Source: DASPXY01 sp038227745
GTDB taxonomy: Bacteria; Planctomycetota; Planctomycetia; Gemmatales; Gemmataceae
Assembly (NCBI GenBank): GCA_038227745.1
Contig: JBBRPS010000142.1
Coordinates: 1 to 15,821, forward strand
DNA: 15,821 nucleotides
Direction of reading: 5' to 3'
Positions 1-6,620 of this stretch are shown in pieces. The number at the start of each line of letters is the position of its first letter. Position 1 is the first letter of the stretch. Made by a program: the position numbers and the translations under genes. The notes beneath the pieces were generated by a model. It worked only from the letters and a program-made list of their open reading frames with translations. It had not been told where the DNA came from and searched no databases.

Positions 1-92
1 GCCGCTTTCCCTCTTTCTTTGTCTCCCCCTGAGCCTGGGGCCAGAGAAAGAAAGAGGGAAAGCGGCGCCGAGCGCCGCACTCCAAAGCGCCC
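1..92. repeat. Long palindromic repeat, copy 1 (left part cut by window edge)
   Basis: Bases 1-20 are exactly complementary to 47-66, so the region folds into a long hairpin with a loop of about 26 bases that contains a further CCCC/GGGG pairing. The right arm runs on to about base 92. Its 37 bases at 56-92 are the exact reverse complement of 15685-15721 in the copy at the other end of the window. The matching left end of this copy lies outside the window. It sits directly after the stop codon of the minus-strand gene ending at 117, so its transcript hairpin could also terminate that gene; this is inference. Confidence 0.85.
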
Positions 93-116
93 CCCTGCAC
101 ACGGCCGCACACCGCG

Positions 117-1436
117 TTAGTAGCGGAAGATCATGTCGAACGTCAGCCGGAAGTCGTCGAGGTCGCGCTTGTTGATCAGCCCGAACTGGGCCGCGAGACC
201 GAGCTGCACGCACTCCGAGAACTTGTAACGGGCACCGACCGCCAGCGACAGATCGTTCTGGCCGGCGATGCCGCGCGACCCGAAGTTGAACAGGTCGTTC
301 CCCTCGTAATTCTGGAAGCGTGCCCCGCCGTTCTGTGTGTAATGCACACAATTCACCTCGATCAACGGGTAAATCTTGTGCAGGCAGGCGACGTCGAAGT
401 CCAGGTGGAAGGTCGAGTAGAGATAGTCCGTACGCTCGTTGTCGGTGGCGAAGGCGTAGCCGGTCGTGTTCATGAAGTTGAAGCTGCCGAACCGGCCCTT
501 GAGGAAGTTCTGGGCGAAGCTGAGGTAGGGGGCCAGCGTCAGACTGCCCGTGTCCTGGTACACCCGGGCGGAGCCGGTGGGGAGCTGGAACGTCAGGCCG
601 GCGGCGAGGACCGTGCCGCAGTCCGCGTTGCGGATGATGGTGAACTTCGGCCCGAGCCACAACTCCGCGAAGCTGAGAGTGTGGTGGACGTCGGCGGGCG
701 CCGTCGGCGTGGCGTGCGGGTCGGTGTAGACGAAGCCGAGCTTGTTGACGACCAGGGACAAGCGGTCGGTGAACGCCAACCGGCCCTGCAGGCCGAAGAA
801 GCCGGCGTTGCCGCCGTGGAACCCCGTGTTGTTGTTCGGCGTCGTCTGGTAGAGGAAGACCGGGCGCAGTTCGGTGAGCGCTCGCGGGTCCTCGGCGAAG
901 AACGGCGCCGTCACGGGCGAGATGAACGTGTCCAGGGAGTGGTCGCTCTGAAATAGCCCGCGGCCCTCGCTGCGCGCGAAGAAGCCGCCGATCGCCGCGG
1001 GCGCCGCCCCGATGCGGTCGAGGACGCCGCCAGACTTCGTCACCACGGCGCAGTTGTACCCCTCGTTCGTCGCAGGCGCGACCGGGACGGCGGGGGTGAT
1101 CGCTCCGGGCGGCGGCGGGGGCGGCGGTGGGGGCGGGGGCGGCGGTATCTGGCCGACGGGCACATCAATGCTCTGGGCGCGGACGAAGCGCGGCGGGGGC
1201 TCCGGCGTGGACGAGGCCGGGCGGACCGGCGCGCGCGCTGCAGGCTCGGTCGGCGCGCCCGCCACCGGCACCAGGGCGACGGGCCGGCCGAGGCGGATGG
1301 CCGGAGTGGGCTGCGGCGCGGCCGGCGGCGCCGGAGGGTTGTCCGCCGGGTGCCACGCTATCTCGGCCGCCCGGGTGCCTGCCACCTGCAGGCCCAGCAG
1401 GACCAGGCTCAGAATGCTCTTCCAGATCCGGCGCAT
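117..1436 (-). CDS. Putative outer-membrane beta-barrel protein with proline-rich N-terminal region
   Basis: A 439-residue protein, not assigned to a named function. Residues 1-23 are a good signal peptide (MRRIWKS, then a leucine-rich core, cleavage near TRA-A). Residues 25-120 are low-complexity Pro/Ala, including 13 consecutive prolines (98-110). The rest alternates hydrophobic and polar residues with many aromatics and glycines and ends in an aromatic residue (MIFRY), as expected of a BAM-inserted barrel. It resembles planctomycete barrel proteins of the transporter or porin type; the substrate is unknown. The ATG at 1434-1436 follows a strong GGAGGGAGGG ribosome-binding site. The open frame continues upstream to 2582, but that part overlaps the next gene in another frame and has no signal peptide, so the internal ATG is the start. 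The palindromic repeat follows the stop immediately. Confidence 0.8.
   Translation of the reverse strand: MRRIWKSILSLVLLGLQVAGTRAAEIAWHPADNPPAPPAAPQPTPAIRLGRPVALVPVAGAPTEPAARAPVRPASSTPEPPPRFVRAQSIDVPVGQIPPPPPPPPPPPPPGAITPAVPVAPATNEGYNCAVVTKSGGVLDRIGAAPAAIGGFFARSEGRGLFQSDHSLDTFISPVTAPFFAEDPRALTELRPVFLYQTTPNNNTGFHGGNAGFFGLQGRLAFTDRLSLVVNKLGFVYTDPHATPTAPADVHHTLSFAELWLGPKFTIIRNADCGTVLAAGLTFQLPTGSARVYQDTGSLTLAPYLSFAQNFLKGRFGSFNFMNTTGYAFATDNERTDYLYSTFHLDFDVACLHKIYPLIEVNCVHYTQNGGARFQNYEGNDLFNFGSRGIAGQNDLSLAVGARYKFSECVQLGLAAQFGLINKRDLDDFRLTFDMIFRY
1107..1145 (-). repeat. Polyproline codon tract (13 Pro)
   Basis: Thirteen consecutive proline codons (CCG, CCC and one CCA) encode residues 98-110 of the putative barrel protein. 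The mixed codons make it a low-complexity tract rather than a pure trinucleotide repeat. Runs like this stall ribosomes and depend on EF-P (established knowledge). It lies in the linker between signal peptide and barrel, where length variation is probably tolerated. Confidence 0.9.
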
Positions 1437-1526
1437 GGCTGCACCCTCCCTCCGTGTCCACGGGCCGCCCTTCAAGAGCGCCGCGCCTGCCGCTTCCTGT
1501 CTCTCTCCGTTTTCGGACGGCGGACG

Positions 1527-1544
1527 GGGGGCGCAACAGCCCCC
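1527..1544 (-). terminator. Possible hairpin terminator in the 203-bp gap between the two minus-strand genes
   Basis: GGGGGC at 1527-1532 pairs with GCCCCC at 1539-1544 around a six-base loop, about 95 bases beyond the stop of the FAH-family gene. A smaller TCCG-TTTT-CGGA hairpin lies at 1506-1517. Neither has a clear U-tract on the minus strand, so termination here is only a possibility. The rest of the gap shows only the ribosome-binding site of the barrel gene. Confidence 0.25.
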
Positions 1545-1639
1545 GCAGGAGGTGTCCGCGTTTTCGCCCGGAGAACCCGGGGCGCCGCTTGCACAGTCGT
1601 CAGGGTTTGCCCGGCCTGCGCCGGCAAGGTTTGCGCCGG

Positions 1640-2503
1640 TTACCCGGGCTGTTCGACCAGGTTGGTGAGCCGGCCGATGCCCGTGATGTCGATGTGGATC
1701 AGGTCGTCCGCGGCGAGGCTGAAGTCGTCCGGCGGCACGATGCCGGTTCCGGTCAGCAGGATCACGCCGCCGGGGAAGGTGTTCTCGCGGCCCAGCCAGG
1801 AGATGAGGTCGCCCAGCGGGCGGGCCATCTCCGTCACGCGCGTAGTGCCCTCGAAAACCTTCTGGCCGCGCCGCTCGATGGTCAGGCGGATCGTGACCTG
1901 ATCGAGCGGCGGCATGGCCTCGGCGAGGGTGACGACGGGGCCGAGGGCGCAGCAGTGGTCGTGGATCTTGGCCTGGGGCAGGTACAGGGGGTTCTCGCCC
2001 TCGATGTCGCGGGCGCTCATGTCGTTGCCGATCGTGTAGCCGACGAGGCGGAGGCGCGGCGTCAGGACCAGGGCCAGTTCCGGCTCGGGCACGCTCCAGC
2101 GGCTGTCGCGGCGGATGCGGACCCTGTCGCCGGGACCGGAGACGCGGTGCGGCGTCGCCTTGAAGAACAGCTCCGGCCGCGCCGCGGAGTAGACCTTGTC
2201 GTAGAAGGTGGCGGCGCCGGCCGACTCGCGCTTGCGCGCCTCCTCGCTGCGCTTGTAGGTGACGCCGGCGGCCCAGACCTCCTGGCGGTCGATGGGGGCC
2301 AGCAGCGTCAGCTCCGTGAGGGGCACGCTGCGGGAGTCGGCGAGCAGGTCGCGGGCCACGCCAGCCGGGTTGTCGGAGTGCAGGACGTCGCTGAGGCCGC
2401 GCAAGCCGACGTAGTCTTCCAGGTCGAGGAAGCGCACGTGGCCGTCGGCGAGGACGCCCACGCGCGTCTCGCCCGTCTCGATCTGCACCTTGCAGAGTTG
2501 CAT
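1640..2503 (-). CDS. Fumarylacetoacetate hydrolase (FAH) family protein, probable sugar-acid dehydratase or hydrolase
   Basis: A 287-residue cytosolic enzyme of the FAH superfamily, which uses a divalent metal to act on 2-oxo acids (hydrolysis, hydration/dehydration or decarboxylation). The metal ligands of the family are visible as E140 and E142 (PEPELALVL) and D161 (GNDMSARD). The lid and active-site regions VWAAGVTYKRSEEAR (77-91) and QAKIHDHCCALGP (177-189) are also present. The long segment between VTYKRS and PEPEL is the pattern of 2-keto-3-deoxy-arabinonate/xylonate dehydratase-like members, so a role in sugar-acid breakdown is the best guess; the substrate cannot be read from sequence. 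Length is normal. The ATG at 2501-2503 follows a G-rich element (GGGGGGAACC). No other sugar-acid catabolism gene is nearby. It reads in the same direction as the downstream barrel gene, 203 bp apart. Confidence 0.88.
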   Translation of the reverse strand: MQLCKVQIETGETRVGVLADGHVRFLDLEDYVGLRGLSDVLHSDNPAGVARDLLADSRSVPLTELTLLAPIDRQEVWAAGVTYKRSEEARKRESAGAATFYDKVYSAARPELFFKATPHRVSGPGDRVRIRRDSRWSVPEPELALVLTPRLRLVGYTIGNDMSARDIEGENPLYLPQAKIHDHCCALGPVVTLAEAMPPLDQVTIRLTIERRGQKVFEGTTRVTEMARPLGDLISWLGRENTFPGGVILLTGTGIVPPDDFSLAADDLIHIDITGIGRLTNLVEQPG

Positions 2504-2564
2504 GGTTCCCCCCGCGAATCACAGCGCCTGACACACGGGCCGCCGTTGGCCCTGCCCGGGAGTA

Positions 2565-2570
2565 AGTGTA
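2565..2570 (-). promoter_or_regulatory. Weak candidate -10 hexamer (TACACT) for the FAH-family gene
   Basis: On the minus strand the sequence reads GGATACACTTAC about 60 bases before the ATG, an AT-rich interruption in a very GC-rich spacer. No convincing -35 is seen at 16-18 bases upstream. Low confidence. Confidence 0.2.
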
Positions 2571-2604
2571 TCCTGCCGCCACGGCGGGGAAAGCCCACAG
2601 GCCC

Positions 2605-2640
2605 GAGCCGGCCCGCCCGGGGACATGTCCCCACCGGCTC
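2605..2640. repeat. Nested palindrome in the divergent spacer
   Basis: A perfect 14-bp palindrome GGGGACATGTCCCC (2619-2632) is flanked by an outer inverted repeat, GAGCCGG (2605-2611) and CCGGCTC (2634-2640). It lies between the divergently transcribed FAH-family gene and the triple-CAP gene, where an operator or a dispersed palindromic repeat would be expected. It is just upstream of a candidate -10 at 2670. Which of the two it is cannot be told from one copy. Confidence 0.7.
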
Positions 2641-2669
2641 CCCCGTCCTTGGGACGCCTCGCGACCTGA

Positions 2670-2675
2670 TATAGT
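2670..2675 (+). promoter_or_regulatory. Candidate -10 hexamer (TATAGT) for the triple-CAP gene
   Basis: TATAGT lies 165 bases before the ATG at 2840, with TTGGGA at 2649-2654 as a possible -35 at a short 15-base spacing. If it is used, the palindrome at 2700-2785 would lie in the 5' leader. Confidence 0.25.
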
Positions 2676-2699
2676 TGTTGCACAGCCCTTGCGTGGGCG

Positions 2700-2785
2700 T
2701 TAGGCGAGCGGCGAAAGAAAACCGCCCGTAGGACGGGTCTCCTGACCCGTCCTACGGGGACCAGTTTTTCCCGCCGCTCGCCTTA
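2700..2785. repeat. 86-bp double inverted repeat, MITE/REP-like
   Basis: Inner arms CCCGTAGGACGGGTC (2725-2739) and its perfect complement (2744-2758) form a 15-bp stem with a TCCT loop. Outer arms at 2700-2713 and 2772-2785 pair over 14 bp with one mismatch. A-rich and T-rich stretches sit symmetrically between the two pairs. The whole unit is palindromic, with outer ends (TTAGGCGAGCGGCG and complement) like terminal inverted repeats. This shape suggests a small non-autonomous mobile element or REP-type repeat. It lies between divergent genes, so it terminates neither. Confidence 0.75.
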
Positions 2786-2839
2786 TCGATACAGGGAGAG
2801 GGCGCCCCTTGTTCGGGGGCCGGCGAGCGAGGAACGGAC

Positions 2840-5656
2840 ATGGCCTGGCAGCAGTTCTCCTGCCCCCACTGCCGGAAGGCGTTCCGGTGCGATGTCGAGC
2901 CGTCGAGCCGGCAGACGGCGTGCCCGGCCTGTAAGCACGTGGTGCCGATTCCCGCCCCGACGGCACCGCGCTGGTACCATGCCCGGAACCGGCGGAAGGT
3001 CGGGCCATTTCCTTTCGGGGAGCTGCGCCGGTTGGCCGCCTCGGGCCAGCTCACCCCCGCCGACATGGTCTTGCAGGAGGGCGCCGCGAAATGGCTGCCG
3101 GCCGCTACGGTGCCGGGACTGTTCCCCGCTCAGGCCGACGCACCGCCGCGCCGCCGCGCTCGCCTTCCCTTCGTGCTGGCGGGGGTCATCCTGGCCGCCG
3201 TCGCCGGTGTGGTAGTCGTCCTGGCCCAGCGGGATGGTCCGCCCGCCGTCACGGTCCCTCCCGAACCGCAAGTCTCGACGCATCCCGACCCGCCGAAGAA
3301 AAACCCGCCCACGAGGCCGCCCACGCCGCCCCCCAAACTCAAGGACGATCTGCCGCCCGACCTGGCGGGCAAGGTGCTGGCACGGCTCAACGCCTTCCGG
3401 GCCGCCGCGGGCGCCACACCGATTGCCCTCGCTGCGGGCCGCAGTGCCGGTTGCACGGCCCACGCGCGCTACCTGCTGCGCAACGCCCGCCATCCCTCGG
3501 TTCAGGGCGATGGCAGTCGCGACGAGAACCCGGCGCTGCCCGGGTTCAGCGACGAGGGCCGCAAGGCCGCGCGGGTCGCCGACGTGGTCCTGGCGGAGCC
3601 GCTCGCCGCCGTCGCGGACCTCACGACCAGCGTCGCCGGCCGCGCCGCACTGCTCGACCCCGACCTGCGCACCGTCGGCGTGGGCTGTGCCGCGACCGAG
3701 GACGGCGCCTGGGCAAACGTCCTCGATCTGACCGGCGACCGGGGTGACAGCCGGGCGGTGGTCTACCCCGCGGACGGCCAGGACGGGGTGCCGCTGACGA
3801 CCAGCGGCGGCAGCGAGGTTCCGGGCTTCGTGCCGGGGAAGGCCGTCAACGCGGGCTACCCGGTGACGGTCACCTTCGCGCCCGGACTCACGGTCCGCGG
3901 CGTGGAGGCCCGGCTCGGCGACGGGGCCGGGCGCGAGGTGGAGGTCTGGCGCTCGACGCCGGAGACGCCCGCCCACCCGCGCGCCCAGCGCAACAGCGTC
4001 TGCCTGATCGCGAAGCAGCCGCTCCAGGCCGACACCGCCTACCGCGTCCGCGTCCGCGCCGAGGTGGACGGCCAGGGGTGGACGCGCGACTGGACCTTCC
4101 GCACGGCGGCCGGCGGCGACGCCAATCCGGAGACGCCGGGGAAAATCCTCGCCCGGCTGAACGACCACCGCCGGCTCGCCGGGCTGGCCCCGGTGGCCCT
4201 CGATGCCGATCTGAGCAAGGGCTGCCGGGCGCACGCCCATTACCTCGCCCGCAATGCCGACCATGCCTCCACCGAAAGGCTGGGCGTCCACGAAGAGACC
4301 CCTAAACTCCCCGGCTACAGCGACGAGGGCCGCCAGGCCGGCAAGGCGTCCGTGATCACCCTGGGGCACGTCGATCCGCTCGGTGCCGTGGACGGCTGGA
4401 TGGCGACGTTCTACCACCGCGTGCCCCTGCTGGCCCCGGGCCTGAAGCGCATCGGTTTCGGGCACACCCGCCACGGGGGCGGCTGGATCACGGTCCTCGA
4501 CACGTCGCGCGGCCGCGAGCGCGGCGCGGCCGCGGACGTGGTGCTCTACCCCGCGCCCGGCCAGAAGGGGGTGCCGCTCGCGTTCCCCTCCGACGAGGAG
4601 CCGAACCCGATCCCCGAGGACCGGACCGGCCGCGCCGGCTACCCGGTGACCGCGACCTTCCCGGCCGGCTCGAAGGTCACGGGCGCCCGCTTCACCCTCG
4701 AGGACGCCTCGGGGCGTGAGGTGCCGGTGTGGTTCTCCTCTCCAGAGAAACCGGCCAACCCGCGCCACGCGCGCCAGCAGGGGACGACGGTCTGTCTGAT
4801 CGCGAAGAAACCGCTCCGCCCCGCGACCGCCTACACCGTCCGCGGCGCCGGCGCGATGGACGGCCGCCCGTGGACGAGGACGTGGGTGTTCACGACTGGC
4901 GTCGCCGCGGCGGGCGGCGACGTGGCCAACGAGGTACACGCCCAGGTCAACGCCTGCCGCCGCACGGCCGGGTTGCCGCCGGTCGCCCTGGACGCGACGC
5001 TGACGAAGGGCTGTGCCGCCCACGCCGCCTACCTCGTCCGCAACGCCGACCACCCCACCGTGAGCGGCGGCAGTGTGCACCGCGAGGATCCGGCACTACC
5101 CGGGTACAGTGTCGAGGGGGCCGAGGCGGGGCGCGGTGCCGACGTTCTGTCGCGCGCCCCGACGCCGCAGGTGCAGGTGGACGACCTGCTGGCGACCTTC
5201 TTCCGCCGCGTGTACCTGCTGGACCCGGGGCTGAAGCGGATCGGCTTCGGCTGCGCCCAGGACGTCGGGCGCGGCTGGGTGTGCGTGCTCGACCTGGTCC
5301 GCGGCTGCGCTAGCCAGGTGGCGGTCGTCTACCCGGCGCCGGACCAGAAGGACGTGCTGGCCACCAGCCGGGAGAGGGACGCGGACGGCAAGGACCGGCC
5401 GACGGGTTACCCGATCACGGTCAGCTTCCCGCGCCACGTCAAATTAGACGCGGCGAGCGTCAAACTCCGCGACGACATGGGGCAGGAGGTCGAGGGCCGC
5501 TTGACGCGACTGGAGGCGGGCCGGACGGCGCTCGGCCTGGTCCCCGCGGCGCCGCTGCGGCCGAGCACGGCCTACACGGTGACGGCGTCGGCGGTGACGA
5601 ACGGGCGCGTGTGGCGGCAGACGTGGCGGTTCACGACGGGTGCGCCCGGGTCGTGA
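2840..5656 (+). CDS. Membrane-anchored protein with zinc ribbon, GYF_2 domain and three tandem CAP + Ig-like units
   Basis: A 938-residue protein. Residues 8-31 form a zinc ribbon (CPHC, CPAC). Residues 44-95 are a GYF_2/DUF4339 domain (WYHARNRRKVGPF...W85). An Arg-rich stop (104-108) and one membrane helix (109-129) follow, then a Pro-rich linker (133-166). The positive-inside rule puts the zinc ribbon and GYF_2 in the cytosol and the rest outside. Three repeats then follow, each a CAP/SCP-like domain (about 176-309, 434-570, 696-831) plus an Ig-like Big_5-type domain ending in W-x-F-x-T (338-422, 599-686, 856-933). The first CAP-helix histidine is kept in all three (H208, H465, H728). The second, in the FYHR motif, is kept only in unit 2 (H526); unit 3 has R789 and unit 1 G267. 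The role is unknown; CAP proteins bind lipids or act in the envelope. The ATG follows GAGGAACGGAC. Confidence 0.85.
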   Translation: MAWQQFSCPHCRKAFRCDVEPSSRQTACPACKHVVPIPAPTAPRWYHARNRRKVGPFPFGELRRLAASGQLTPADMVLQEGAAKWLPAATVPGLFPAQADAPPRRRARLPFVLAGVILAAVAGVVVVLAQRDGPPAVTVPPEPQVSTHPDPPKKNPPTRPPTPPPKLKDDLPPDLAGKVLARLNAFRAAAGATPIALAAGRSAGCTAHARYLLRNARHPSVQGDGSRDENPALPGFSDEGRKAARVADVVLAEPLAAVADLTTSVAGRAALLDPDLRTVGVGCAATEDGAWANVLDLTGDRGDSRAVVYPADGQDGVPLTTSGGSEVPGFVPGKAVNAGYPVTVTFAPGLTVRGVEARLGDGAGREVEVWRSTPETPAHPRAQRNSVCLIAKQPLQADTAYRVRVRAEVDGQGWTRDWTFRTAAGGDANPETPGKILARLNDHRRLAGLAPVALDADLSKGCRAHAHYLARNADHASTERLGVHEETPKLPGYSDEGRQAGKASVITLGHVDPLGAVDGWMATFYHRVPLLAPGLKRIGFGHTRHGGGWITVLDTSRGRERGAAADVVLYPAPGQKGVPLAFPSDEEPNPIPEDRTGRAGYPVTATFPAGSKVTGARFTLEDASGREVPVWFSSPEKPANPRHARQQGTTVCLIAKKPLRPATAYTVRGAGAMDGRPWTRTWVFTTGVAAAGGDVANEVHAQVNACRRTAGLPPVALDATLTKGCAAHAAYLVRNADHPTVSGGSVHREDPALPGYSVEGAEAGRGADVLSRAPTPQVQVDDLLATFFRRVYLLDPGLKRIGFGCAQDVGRGWVCVLDLVRGCASQVAVVYPAPDQKDVLATSRERDADGKDRPTGYPITVSFPRHVKLDAASVKLRDDMGQEVEGRLTRLEAGRTALGLVPAAPLRPSTAYTVTASAVTNGRVWRQTWRFTTGAPGS
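3365..5641 (+). repeat. Three tandem coding repeats (CAP + Ig-like units)
   Basis: Units lie at about 3365-4108, 4139-4900 and 4925-5641, in the triple-CAP gene. Shared protein landmarks are LN/VN near the start, GC-x-AHA, LPGYSDEG-like, LLDPGLKRIGFG-like, VVYPA-x-(G/D)QK, GYPVT-x-(T/S)F, PL-x-(P/A)-x-TAY and W-(T/R)-x-(T/D)W-x-F-x-T. Units 2 and 3 look closer to each other than to unit 1. This suggests duplication within the gene with the first unit drifting most. Confidence 0.85.
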
Positions 5657-5741
5657 GCGCGATTGTGCGTTCCCCCCTCGCCCCCGCTTACGGCTTTGCC
5701 CGTTGGGACCTTCGTCGCGCCACGGCACCCAACCGGCCTCC

Positions 5742-5761
5742 CCCGATCGCGCCGGATCGGG
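5742..5761. promoter_or_regulatory. Inverted repeat just upstream of a -10 box
   Basis: CCCGATC (5742-5748) and GATCGGG (5755-5761) form a perfect 7-bp inverted repeat around GCGCCG. It covers the place where the -35 of the TATAAT at 5770 would lie, so it could be an operator. It could also be the end hairpin of the preceding triple-CAP gene, but no U-tract follows. Confidence 0.35.
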
Positions 5762-5769
5762 TCCGCCCA

Positions 5770-5775
5770 TATAAT
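5770..5775 (+). promoter_or_regulatory. Candidate -10 hexamer (TATAAT) for the RDD/zinc-finger operon
   Basis: A consensus TATAAT in a very GC-rich 169-bp spacer, 50 bases before the ATG at 5826. There is no good -35 at 17 bases (TCGCGC). The same hexamer occurs before tyrA. Confidence 0.45.
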
Positions 5776-5825
5776 CTCATGAAGGGGGCCGCCCAGCACG
5801 CCGGGGCCGCGGCCAGGAGTCGGCG

Positions 5826-6620
5826 ATGCTGCACCGGGTCATCAGCTCCGAGAAGGTGCCGTTCACGTACCGCGTGGCGGGCCTCGGCGTGCGCTTCCTC
5901 GCCTGGCTGATCGACCTCGGGATCATCGTCGTCCTGTTCGCGATGGTCCTCGGGCTCGGTGCCGCGCTCGATGTCCGCCGCGAGGGCCTGGGGGCGGGGA
6001 TGGCCCTGGTCGCGACGTTCTTCGTGCAGTGGGGCTACTTCGCGCTGTTCGAGTGGCTCTGGCACGGACAGACGCCGGGCAAGCAGGCGCTCGGCATCCG
6101 CGTCATCCGCGCGCAGGGCACGGCTGTGACGTTCACCGAGGCGGCGGTGCGGAACGTGCTGCGCGTGGTGGACGGCCTGCCCCTGCTGATTCCGGACCTG
6201 GTGCCGGTGGCGTACGGCGTCGGCTTCCTGACGGCCGCCTGTGACCGCGAGAACCGCCGCCTCGGCGACCTGGCCGCGGGCACCCTCGTGGTCTACGCGG
6301 AGGACCCGCCGCGGCCGATCCACATGCTGCACGCCGCCGGCGCCGAGGCGCTGGAGGCGCGGGCGACCCTGGCCCGGCCGCGCCTGGAAGCGCTGCAGCG
6401 CGCGCAGAAGCAGGCCATCCTCGACCTGTGCCTGCGCCGCGATCAACTGCGGCTGCGCGAGCGGGCGCGGCTGTTCCGTGCGGTCGCCGACTACTTCAAG
6501 GCCCGGCTCGACCTGGCGCCGCAGCAGTACGAGAGCGACGAGAAGTTCGTGCTGGAGATGGCCGCGGTCCTGACCGCCGAGCGGCGCGGCCCGGCAGCAG
6601 TGAGGGCGAAGGTGTCATGA
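5826..6620 (+). CDS. RDD family membrane protein with C-terminal helical extension
   Basis: A 264-residue protein. The RDD domain covers about residues 13-160: GVRFLAWLID (21-30, with the R and D that name the family), membrane helices at about 26-48, 57-77 and 118-138, GQTPGKQALGIRVI (81-94) and RLGDLAAGTLVVYA (145-158). RDD proteins are small inner-membrane proteins of mostly unknown function; some have been linked to ion or solute transport. Residues 170-255 are a predicted charged helical tail rich in Arg, Glu, Leu and Ala, probably cytosolic, and not part of the core family. The ATG follows AGGAG at good spacing. The stop overlaps the start of the next gene (ATGA), so the two are translated together. 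Confidence 0.88.
   Translation: MLHRVISSEKVPFTYRVAGLGVRFLAWLIDLGIIVVLFAMVLGLGAALDVRREGLGAGMALVATFFVQWGYFALFEWLWHGQTPGKQALGIRVIRAQGTAVTFTEAAVRNVLRVVDGLPLLIPDLVPVAYGVGFLTAACDRENRRLGDLAAGTLVVYAEDPPRPIHMLHAAGAEALEARATLARPRLEALQRAQKQAILDLCLRRDQLRLRERARLFRAVADYFKARLDLAPQQYESDEKFVLEMAAVLTAERRGPAAVRAKVS

Noticed and set aside
1165..1536. Short open frames over the proline tract and adjacent gap
   Set aside because: They are frame shadows of the low-complexity GC-rich region with no ribosome-binding site or domain.
1437..2582. Open frame extending the barrel protein upstream to 821 residues
   Set aside because: It overlaps the FAH-family gene on the same strand in another frame, has Arg/Pro-rich shadow composition, and would bury a good signal peptide and ribosome-binding site at 1436.
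2783..5080. 765-residue open frame on the minus strand opposite the triple-CAP gene
   Set aside because: No recognisable domain, Arg/Gly/Ala-rich composition, and it mirrors a real gene with clear domains. It is a by-product of high GC.
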